Part shown: positions 1 through 4,667 of the stretch, in pieces
Numbering within the stretch: position 1 is the stretch's first letter
Layout: each line of letters begins with the position of its first letter
Assembly: GCA_965651815.1 (NCBI GenBank)
Contig: CBFGTJ010000183.1
Location: forward strand, 1 to 6,441
DNA from: CBFGTJ01 sp965651815
Lineage (GTDB): Bacteria; Actinomycetota; Acidimicrobiia; Acidimicrobiales; Microtrichaceae
Length of the DNA stretch: 6,441 nucleotides
Reading direction: 5' to 3'
Notes under the pieces: generated by a model
What the model was told of the DNA's origin: nothing
Databases searched by the model: none
The model's input: the letters and a program-made list of their open reading frames with translations, nothing else
Position numbers and translations under genes: made by a program

Positions 1-79
1 CGACCAACTCCGAGAGCTGGTCGGCGCCGGACCCGCCCGGCTGACCCCTCCCCTGGCCCTTCCCGTCCCGCTCGAACAT
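1..79 (-). CDS. Partial 5' end of an unidentified protein (26 codons)
   Basis: Reading leftward from the ATG at 77-79, 26 codons stay open to the window edge. The protein begins MFERDGKGQG, passes through a Gly/Gln-rich stretch and continues ADQLSELV. Of the 26 codons, 25 end in G or C, the pattern of the real genes here. The plus-strand frame opposite it has many more A/T third positions. No Shine-Dalgarno sequence precedes the ATG, but a TAGGGT hexamer (plus 88-93) lies 8 nt upstream, which would suit a leaderless start. It diverges from the phosphatase gene at 144. The visible part is too short to assign a family: the hydrophilic start argues against a signal peptide, and nothing more can be said. 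This is inferred from codon use and layout, not homology. Confidence 0.5.
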   Translation of the reverse strand, partial: MFERDGKGQGRGQPGGSGADQLSELV

Positions 80-84
80 GCACC

Positions 85-106
85 CACACCCTACGAACGG
101 GGTGTG
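85..106. promoter_or_regulatory. Dyad in the divergent promoter region, candidate shared operator
   Basis: CACACCC (85-91) and GGGTGTG (100-106) are perfect inverted repeats separated by 8 bases. The dyad lies almost midway between the two divergent starts at 79 and 144. Its left arm overlaps the minus-strand hexamer TAGGGT (88-93), and its right arm overlaps the plus-strand GTGACA (104-109). This is where a single repressor could block both promoters. The symmetry and overlap are seen directly; the function is inferred. Confidence 0.4.
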
Positions 107-135
107 ACAGCGAACCCGGACCGCGGGCGTAGCGT
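104..135 (+). promoter_or_regulatory. Candidate promoter for the phosphatase gene, possibly leaderless
   Basis: GTGACA (104-109) matches the -35 consensus TTGACA at five of six positions. TAGCGT (130-135) fits the actinobacterial -10 pattern TANNNT. The 20-base spacer is longer than the usual 17-18. Only 8 bases separate the -10 element from the ATG at 144, so transcription would begin at or next to the start codon. The absence of a Shine-Dalgarno sequence before 144 agrees with leaderless translation, which is common in actinomycetes. Confidence 0.4.
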
Positions 136-143
136 GCCGGGCG

Positions 144-617
144 ATGGGCACGTGGGAACCGGGGCCGGGTGTGATCGAGCTGCCGGACGGGCGACGCCTG
201 CGGGGCCGGGGCCTCCGGCGACGTGGGCTCGAACGGCATGCCCTCGAACGGCGTGGCCGCGTGCAGGGCGCCAACGGTCCGGATCCGGAGTTCGGGGTGT
301 ACCTGCTCGGTCGTCGGCCGGACGGCATCGAATGGCCGCACCGCTGGGTGCGGTGGCCCGACTTCCGCACGCCTGCCGACACCGACGACGCGGTCGCGGC
401 GCTGCGTGAGGCGCACGAGCGCGCTGCACGCCTGCGGGTCGAGGTCGCCTGCGGAGGCGGCATCGGACGGACCGGCACCGCGCTCGCGCTGATCGCCACG
501 TTCGCCGGCGTGGCACCCGCGGACGCGGTCGGCTGGGTCCGCCGCCACTACCACCGGCGCGCGGTCGAGACGCCGTGGCAGCGGCGGTGGGTCGAGCGCA
601 CCGCCACCCGCGGCTGA
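144..617 (+). CDS. Protein-tyrosine-phosphatase-like protein
   Basis: The 157-residue protein resembles small actinobacterial cysteine-dependent phosphatases. The signature loop CGGGIGRTG spans residues 103-111. C103 would be the nucleophile and R109 the phosphate-binding arginine of the CX5R motif. D73 in WVRWPDF is a candidate general acid. The conserved tail RRAVETPWQRRWV (138-150) also fits this family. Known relatives hydrolyse phosphotyrosine or related phosphomonoesters in the cytoplasm; the substrate here is unknown. There is no signal peptide or membrane segment. An Arg-rich stretch at residues 17-40 includes a short DNA repeat (CTCGAACGGC at 228-237 and 243-252) and looks longer than the equivalent loop in relatives as I remember them. 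The ATG at 144 keeps the whole N-terminus; a GTG at 168 is an alternative. It converges on the phosphoesterase gene, with 10 bp between the stops. Confidence 0.82.
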   Translation: MGTWEPGPGVIELPDGRRLRGRGLRRRGLERHALERRGRVQGANGPDPEFGVYLLGRRPDGIEWPHRWVRWPDFRTPADTDDAVAALREAHERAARLRVEVACGGGIGRTGTALALIATFAGVAPADAVGWVRRHYHRRAVETPWQRRWVERTATRG

Positions 618-627
618 GCCCGGCGGT

Positions 628-1728
628 TCAGAGCCCGTCGACGAGGTCGATCACCGCCACGCTCGGCGGCACCCCGAGCCGCAGCTGGGGTGCGGCGCCC
701 CGTTCCATGCCGACACCGGTCGAGACGTAGATGCGGTTGCCGTCCACCTCGTGCAGCCCGCCCGCGCCGACGTGGCGCGGCACCGACGACAGGGTGACGA
801 GCGGTCCGATCAGGGGCAGTGCGAGCTGCCCGCCGTGGGTGTGTCCCGCCACGGTGAGGTCGACGCCGGAGGACGGTGGCAGGTCGAGCACCGTGTCGGG
901 CCGGTGCGAGACGAGGATCGTGACCTCCTCCGCGCCCGCCGCGGCGACCAGATCGCGGCGCACCTGCGCCGCGGCAGGGCTGGAGTGGTCCTTGCGCGTC
1001 CCGCCGATGACCAGCCTCCGGTCCCCGATCCGCACCCGGTGGACCCGGTCGTCCAGGACCTCGACACCGGTGCCCGGCAGGAGCACGTCGATCCGGTCCC
1101 CCCGATCCACGTCGCCCTCGACGAAGTAGACCCCACCCGGCGCGTCGAGCGAGCGCAGCAGCTCGCGGATGGCGGGCGCCTCCTCCCGCAGCTGCTCGGC
1201 GGTTCCCTGGAACAGGTCGCCCGGGATGAGGATCACGTCGGGGCGCGCCTCCTGCACGGCCCGCACGGCGGCCCGCTCGTGCTCGCCGACACCGGTGGTC
1301 TGGAGGTCCGACAGGATCGCGATCCGCACCGGATCGTCACCCGCCCGCTCCTGCGGGAGGTGCACGCGCTCGTGGTCGACGACGAGGCGGTACGGGGCGA
1401 CGTGGGTCGCGTACACCCCGACCGGGACCGGCACGAGCATGACCGCACCGGCCACGACCGCCGCGGTGCTCGCCCTCGCCGCGACGCGGCCGCCCAGCAC
1501 GGCTGTGCCGATGATCGGCACGGTCACCACCACGGCGAGGTAGAGCAGGTGCGCGACCCCGAACGGCCCGATCCCGGACGCGACCGCGACGACGAGGCCC
1601 GCGCCCACGAGCGCTCCGGACACGACCAGCGCCCGCAGCACCGCGGACAGGTCGGCACGCTGCCGGCGCGCGGCGCGCACCACCACCGCCGCTCCTGCCC
1701 CTCCCGCCGCGAGGGTGAGCACCGTCAT
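628..1728 (-). CDS. Membrane-anchored calcineurin-like metallophosphoesterase
   Basis: The 366-residue protein has four hydrophobic segments at about residues 3-19, 31-51, 56-78 and 86-108, followed by a calcineurin-like phosphoesterase domain from about 134 to the end. Motifs in order are SDLQ (140-143), PGDLFQG (169-175), EGDVDRG (204-210), SHRPD (274-278) and GHTHGGQ (295-301). This is the layout of YkuE-type membrane phosphoesterases. Canonical enzymes have DxH and GNH where this one has DLQ and GDV, so metal binding may differ. The substrate is unknown; relatives cleave phosphomonoester or phosphodiester bonds. The start is uncertain. I chose the ATG at 1728 because the hydrophobic part begins there. 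The frame stays open upstream to 1953, but the added residues are low-complexity and overlap the divergent lipoprotein gene. A GTG at 1749 has GAGGGAG only 2 nt upstream. Confidence 0.85.
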   Translation of the reverse strand: MTVLTLAAGGAGAAVVVRAARRQRADLSAVLRALVVSGALVGAGLVVAVASGIGPFGVAHLLYLAVVVTVPIIGTAVLGGRVAARASTAAVVAGAVMLVPVPVGVYATHVAPYRLVVDHERVHLPQERAGDDPVRIAILSDLQTTGVGEHERAAVRAVQEARPDVILIPGDLFQGTAEQLREEAPAIRELLRSLDAPGGVYFVEGDVDRGDRIDVLLPGTGVEVLDDRVHRVRIGDRRLVIGGTRKDHSSPAAAQVRRDLVAAAGAEEVTILVSHRPDTVLDLPPSSGVDLTVAGHTHGGQLALPLIGPLVTLSSVPRHVGAGGLHEVDGNRIYVSTGVGMERGAAPQLRLGVPPSVAVIDLVDGL

Positions 1729-1748
1729 CTGGATCGTCAGGTCCCGCA

Positions 1749-1781
1749 CAGCTCCCTCGTGGGGGCAGCTCCCTCGTGGGG
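1749..1781. repeat. Tandem repeat, two 16-bp copies with a period of 17
   Basis: The sequence CAGCTCCCTCGTGGGG occurs at 1749-1764 and again, identically, at 1766-1781. On the minus strand each copy contains GAGGGAG, a Shine-Dalgarno-like string, just ahead of the phosphoesterase gene. It could be a regulator site, a duplicated ribosome binding site or a replication slippage product; the sequence does not decide between these. Confidence 0.8.
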
Positions 1782-1784
1782 AGC
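1768..1784. promoter_or_regulatory. Inverted repeat in the divergent intergenic region
   Basis: GCTCCC (1768-1773) and GGGAGC (1779-1784) form a perfect 6-bp dyad around a TCGTG loop, overlapping the second tandem repeat copy. It lies between two divergent genes, so an operator is more plausible than a terminator. The function is inferred. Confidence 0.4.
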
Positions 1785-1804
1785 ATGGTTGCCCATCGGG
1801 TCGG

Positions 1805-1820
1805 CCTCCGCCACCGGAGG
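1805..1820. promoter_or_regulatory. Second inverted repeat upstream of the lipoprotein gene
   Basis: CCTCCG (1805-1810) and CGGAGG (1815-1820) pair around CCAC. A 10-bp palindrome, CGGGCGCCCG, follows at 1833-1842, directly before a possible -10 element. Such short GC dyads also arise by chance in DNA this GC-rich. Confidence 0.3.
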
Positions 1821-1842
1821 GAGGAATTCCAGCGGGCGCCCG

Positions 1843-1848
1843 TACGCT
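1843..1848 (+). promoter_or_regulatory. Candidate -10 element for the lipoprotein gene
   Basis: TACGCT fits TANNNT and contains the only TA step in the 182-bp gap 1729-1910. It lies 62 bases before the ATG at 1911. No good TTGACA-like -35 is visible 17-18 bases upstream. Confidence 0.3.
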
Positions 1849-1901
1849 GGGATCAGTGCGTGCCGTCGCTCCGGGGCGGCGCGCCTCCCACCAGATCGAT
1901 C

Positions 1902-1905
1902 GGAG
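1902..1905 (+). promoter_or_regulatory. Ribosome binding site deciding the lipoprotein start
   Basis: GGAG sits 5 bases before the ATG at 1911. It supports that start over the earlier in-frame ATG at 1776, which would add 45 residues in front of a clear signal peptide. Confidence 0.65.
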
Positions 1906-1910
1906 ACCCC

Positions 1911-2798
1911 ATGCTGCGCTCCCCACGACGCCTGCTCTCCCGGGTCGTCGCACCGTTCCTCGTCGCCTCCGTCGCGCTCGCCGGCTGCGCGGGATCGGGC
2001 GAGGAGACCATCCGCTCGACGAGCGAGACCCGTCCCGACCGCACCGAGAACGGCACCGAGGCGACCACCCCGGATCCCGCCGCCGTCGTGCGCGAGGCGG
2101 CCAAGGCTCCCTCCGAGCAGGGCTCCATGACCATGGAGATGGTCATGGAGGTCGACGGCCGCACCATGATGTCGATGCGCGGCACCATGACCGCGGACGG
2201 CCGCAACGGCGACCTCACGACGTCGATGGAGGGCATGCCGGGCGGCGAGATGCGCATGCTCGTGGTCGACGGCGTCCACTACTACGCGTTCCCCAGCCTC
2301 CCGGCGGGCAAGGAGTGGGTCTCGATGTCGCCCGAGGAGCTGGTCGACGCGACGGGGGTGGACCCCTCCGCGGCGCCGGGGGTGGACGGCGCGAGCGTGC
2401 TCGAGATGCTCTCCGCGGTCGCGGACGACGTCGAGGAGCTCGGCACCGACGAGCTGTTCGGGGTGCCGGTGACCGGCTACCGGGCGCACGTGTCCGCGGA
2501 GTCGGTGATCGGCCAGGCACTGGGGTCCGGGCTGTACACCGAGGAGCTGGCGGACGAGATGGCGGGCACCCTGCCGGACACCTACGCCATCGACGTCTGG
2601 CTCGACGACGACGGGCTCCCCCGCCGCCAGACGTGGTCGCTGGACCTCGCCCTCCCGGGCCAGGGCAACACCACCGTCGACTACCGCATGGACTTCCCGT
2701 CCTGGGGTGACCCGGTCGAGGTCACCGCGCCGTCACCCGACGTGGTGATCTCGATGGAGGACGTGATGACCGGCGGCGGCGCCCTCAGCCGGGACTGA
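1911..2798 (+). CDS. Secreted lipoprotein, LppX/LprG-like (tentative)
   Basis: The 295-residue protein starts with a lipoprotein signal: Arg residues at 3, 6, 7 and 11, a hydrophobic core and the lipobox LAGC, giving lipidated Cys26. The mature part begins with a Ser/Thr/Glu-rich linker (about 27-55). A beta-rich domain follows, with alternating patterns such as GVHYYAFPSLPAGKEWVSMS (121-140) and IDVWLDDDGLPRRQTWSLDL (227-246). This resembles actinobacterial LppX_LprAFG-type lipoproteins, some of which carry lipids across the cell envelope. The match is from overall pattern, so the carrier role is inferred. Residues 73-116 hold 12 methionines, including MTMEMVM and MMSM, which is unusual and might bind metal or line a hydrophobic surface. 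It is preceded by GGAG and ends in a hairpin shared with the convergent gene. Confidence 0.75.
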   Translation: MLRSPRRLLSRVVAPFLVASVALAGCAGSGEETIRSTSETRPDRTENGTEATTPDPAAVVREAAKAPSEQGSMTMEMVMEVDGRTMMSMRGTMTADGRNGDLTTSMEGMPGGEMRMLVVDGVHYYAFPSLPAGKEWVSMSPEELVDATGVDPSAAPGVDGASVLEMLSAVADDVEELGTDELFGVPVTGYRAHVSAESVIGQALGSGLYTEELADEMAGTLPDTYAIDVWLDDDGLPRRQTWSLDLALPGQGNTTVDYRMDFPSWGDPVEVTAPSPDVVISMEDVMTGGGALSRD

Positions 2799-2812
2799 CC
2801 GCCGCGTCAGTC
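2793..2812. terminator. Bidirectional hairpin containing both convergent stop codons
   Basis: GACTGAC (2793-2799) and GTCAGTC (2806-2812) are perfect inverted repeats around CGCCGC. The plus-strand stop TGA (2796-2798) lies in one arm and the minus-strand stop (TCA at 2807-2809) in the other. It could end transcription from both sides. There is no U-tract, as is common in actinobacteria. Confidence 0.5.
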
Positions 2813-3577
2813 GACGAAGCGGAAGCTGCGGTCGTAGCTCCCGTAGTCGAGGCTGGTCACGCCGTTCGCCGTGCTCCCGGCGTACTCGTCCTGCCCGTCG
2901 ACCAGCTCGAAGGTCACCTCGCCGCCGTCGGCGAGGGTGACGAGGCCGGCGTGCAGCGCGGCGGTGCAGATGGAGGAGTCCGCGGTGTACACGTCGGTGC
3001 CCCAGACGGCGCCGATCTCGCCGTCGCCCTCGCACTCCACGGAGAAGGTCGTCGCCTCCCGGCCGTCGTAGAACGCTGCGGCCCGATCCCACCCGATCGC
3101 GGCGGCGACCTCGAGCGACCCGGCGTCCGGGAACGTGAAGCTGCCGGCGTAGGGGCCGTAGTCCTGAGTGGTCACGCCGTGGTGCTCGGAGCCCACGTAC
3201 TCCTCCGCGCCCTCGGCGATCTCGATGGTGACCTCGCCGCCCTCCTCGACCGTGATGAGCCCGACGTGCACCGCGGCGGTGCAGATCGACGAGTCGTCGG
3301 TGTAGGTGTTGGAGCCCCACACCGTGCCCAGCCGGCCGCCGGGCGGGCACTCGATGTCGAACCGCTCCCCGACCCGGTCGCGGAGCTCCGACGCGTTGCG
3401 CGCCCACGGGTCCCGGCCGCCGGCGCCGGCGTCGCCGCCGGCCTCCTCGGGCGCCTCGGTGGTCGTGGTGGAGGACGTCATCGTGCCCTCCGGCTCGTCG
3501 TCGCCCCCGCAGGCCGCGACGAGCGCGAGGAGGGGCAGGACCAGCAGCAGCGCGGTGCGTGCGCGTCGGGCGGGCAT
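2807..3577 (-). CDS. Lipoprotein with two tandem LCCL domains
   Basis: The 256-residue protein has a signal peptide (Arg4, Arg5, Arg7, a Leu-rich core) and the lipobox VAAC, giving lipidated Cys23. A Ser/Thr/Glu/Gly linker (about 24-56) leads to two similar domains at about 71-149 and 176-254. Each follows the LCCL pattern: a first Cys (C77, C182), VWG, then YTxDSSICTAA (92-102, 197-207) with the second Cys (C99, C204), H-x-GL, a GG-turn, Y-x-GS, GVT-x-x-DYG and an SF ending. LCCL was defined in animal secreted proteins (factor C, cochlin, Lgl1), which as I recall have four cysteines; only two per domain remain here, 22 residues apart in both. It probably acts outside the membrane in binding or adhesion; the ligand is unknown. 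GGAGG (plus 3585-3589) lies 7 bases before the ATG. A possible -10 TACGCT (plus 3615-3620) precedes it. oxyR lies 73 bp upstream on the same strand. Confidence 0.85.
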   Translation of the reverse strand: MPARRARTALLLVLPLLALVAACGGDDEPEGTMTSSTTTTEAPEEAGGDAGAGGRDPWARNASELRDRVGERFDIECPPGGRLGTVWGSNTYTDDSSICTAAVHVGLITVEEGGEVTIEIAEGAEEYVGSEHHGVTTQDYGPYAGSFTFPDAGSLEVAAAIGWDRAAAFYDGREATTFSVECEGDGEIGAVWGTDVYTADSSICTAALHAGLVTLADGGEVTFELVDGQDEYAGSTANGVTSLDYGSYDRSFRFVD

Positions 3578-3625
3578 GGGACGACCTCCGTTGCTCGGGG
3601 GGTTGGGAGCCCGGAGCGTACCCAG

Positions 3626-3642
3626 CCGCGCGCGGCGCGCGG
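3626..3642 (-). terminator. GC hairpin after oxyR
   Basis: CCGCGCG (3626-3632) and CGCGCGG (3636-3642) pair around CGG, 8 bases beyond the oxyR stop. It could end the oxyR transcript and separate it from the LCCL lipoprotein gene. There is no U-tract, and alternating GC sequence can pair in several registers. Confidence 0.45.
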
Positions 3643-3650
3643 ATGACCCG

Positions 3651-4604
3651 TCAGCTGGCGGCGGCCACCGGCGACGACGTCCGGTCGAGGTCGGCGGGAG
3701 AGGTGTCGACCAGCCCCGGCGGCAGCCGGCGGAACTGCTCGGCCAGCTCCGGCAGGAAGGCGCGGTAGGCGCTGGTGCGGCGCCAGAACATGGCGATCTG
3801 GCGGCGCGGCACCGGTTCCTCGAAGCGGATCAGCCGGATGTCGTCGGAGGTCGCCACGGGCGGGCGCACCGCCAGCTCGGGGAGGAGGGTCACGCCGACC
3901 CCCGCCGCCACCATCTGGCGGAGCGTCTCGAGGCTCGTGGCGCGGAACCCGCTGCGCTCGGAGGCACCGGAGAGCTGGCACACCGCGAGCGCCTGGTCCC
4001 GCAGGCAGTGGCCGTCCTCGAGCAGGAGGACGGTCTCGCCGGCGAGCACGGACGTCGGTGCGCGTCCCTCGGTGTCGGCGAGGCGGTGCCGGCGCGGCAC
4101 CGCGAGCAGGAAGTCCTCCTGGAACAGCGGCTCCTGGTGCAGCTGCTCCTCGTGGACGGGCAGCGCGAGCACGCCTGCGTCGAGCTCACCGCCGCGCAGC
4201 CGGCGCAGCACCTCCTCGGTCTTCTCCTCGACGAGCAGCAGCTCGAGGTCGGGGAACCGGGCGTGCACGTTCGGCACGACGTGCGGGAGCAGGTACGGCG
4301 CGAGGGTCGGGAAGATGCCGACCTTCAGGCTGCCCGCCTCGGGATCCCGGGACTGCTGGGCGATGCGGGTGATGCTGTCGGCCTCGTTGAGCACGACCCG
4401 TGCCCGCTCCACGACGCGGGCGCCGACCTCGGTGAGCACCATCCCGCGGGGGTTGCGCTCGATCAGCTCGACCCCGAGCTCCCGCTCGAGCTTTCGGATC
4501 TGGGTCGACAGGGTCGGCTGGCTCACGTAGCAGGCGTCAGCCGCCCGGCCGAAGTGGCCGTGGTCGGCGAGTGCGACCAGGTAGCGGAGATCTCGCAGGT
4601 TCAT
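3651..4604 (-). CDS. oxyR: Peroxide-sensing LysR-type regulator OxyR
   Basis: The 317-residue protein has an N-terminal winged helix-turn-helix (about 1-60; AADACYVSQPTLSTQIRKLE at 21-40) and a LysR-type substrate-binding domain. Residues 197-209, DGHCLRDQALAVC, match the E. coli OxyR redox site. C200 and C209 correspond to C199 and C208, which form a disulfide when oxidised by hydrogen peroxide. The following FRATSLETLRQMVAAGVGVTLLP (220-242) is also nearly identical to E. coli OxyR. Known OxyR proteins switch conformation and activate catalase and peroxidase genes. The start at 4604 is set by GGAGG 6 bases upstream; the ATG at 4634 lies inside the hairpin. It follows ahpF on the same strand after 63 bp, a likely target and probable co-transcription partner. 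Length is near the family norm of about 305. Confidence 0.96.
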   Translation of the reverse strand: MNLRDLRYLVALADHGHFGRAADACYVSQPTLSTQIRKLERELGVELIERNPRGMVLTEVGARVVERARVVLNEADSITRIAQQSRDPEAGSLKVGIFPTLAPYLLPHVVPNVHARFPDLELLLVEEKTEEVLRRLRGGELDAGVLALPVHEEQLHQEPLFQEDFLLAVPRRHRLADTEGRAPTSVLAGETVLLLEDGHCLRDQALAVCQLSGASERSGFRATSLETLRQMVAAGVGVTLLPELAVRPPVATSDDIRLIRFEEPVPRRQIAMFWRRTSAYRAFLPELAEQFRRLPPGLVDTSPADLDRTSSPVAAAS

Positions 4605-4610
4605 CGGTGA

Positions 4611-4615
4611 CCTCC
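4611..4615 (-). promoter_or_regulatory. Ribosome binding site of oxyR
   Basis: On the minus strand GGAGG lies 6 bases before the ATG at 4602-4604. It fixes this as the start and is only 8 bases from the foot of the upstream hairpin. Confidence 0.8.
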
Positions 4616-4623
4616 GGGTGTCG

Positions 4624-4656
4624 GGGGCGGCCACGCACGGGGTGCGTGGCCGCCCC
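4624..4656 (-). terminator. Perfect 15-bp-stem hairpin between ahpF and oxyR
   Basis: Bases 4624-4638 (GGGGCGGCCACGCAC) are exactly complementary to 4642-4656, with a 3-base loop. On the minus strand it begins 11 bases after the ahpF stop and ends 8 bases before the oxyR ribosome binding site. No U-tract follows. It may act as a terminator or a partial terminator that sets how much oxyR is made relative to ahpF; it could also stabilise the 3' end of the ahpF message. Confidence 0.7.
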
Positions 4657-4667
4657 GTCGACGACGG

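Noticed and set aside
1..23. Imperfect hairpin CGACCA...TGGTCG as a terminator of a gene to the left
   Set aside because: It lies inside the minus-strand coding start at 1-79, whose codon bias explains the region better. No U-tract or upstream gene is visible.
104..409. GTG-started plus-strand frame overlapping the phosphatase
   Set aside because: Its product is Arg/Pro/Gly-rich without motifs, while the overlapping frame carries an intact phosphatase signature.
1729..1953. N-terminal extension of the phosphoesterase to 1953
   Set aside because: The 75 extra residues are low-complexity, overlap the divergent lipoprotein start and precede the natural hydrophobic N-terminus.
751..2130. Long plus-strand open frame of 459 codons opposite the phosphoesterase and running into the lipoprotein gene
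   Set aside because: Its translation is rich in Arg, His, Asp and Pro with no recognisable domain. It mirrors a well-supported gene on the other strand, as often happens in very GC-rich DNA.
2807..4604. oxyR and the LCCL lipoprotein as one operon
   Set aside because: They are 73 bp apart with a GC hairpin after oxyR and a separate ribosome binding site and possible -10 for the lipoprotein. Co-transcription is not excluded but not supported.
3306..4610. Long plus-strand open frame of 434 codons antisense to oxyR
   Set aside because: oxyR is certain from its redox motif, and the antisense product is low-complexity. The frame follows from GC-rich codon use.
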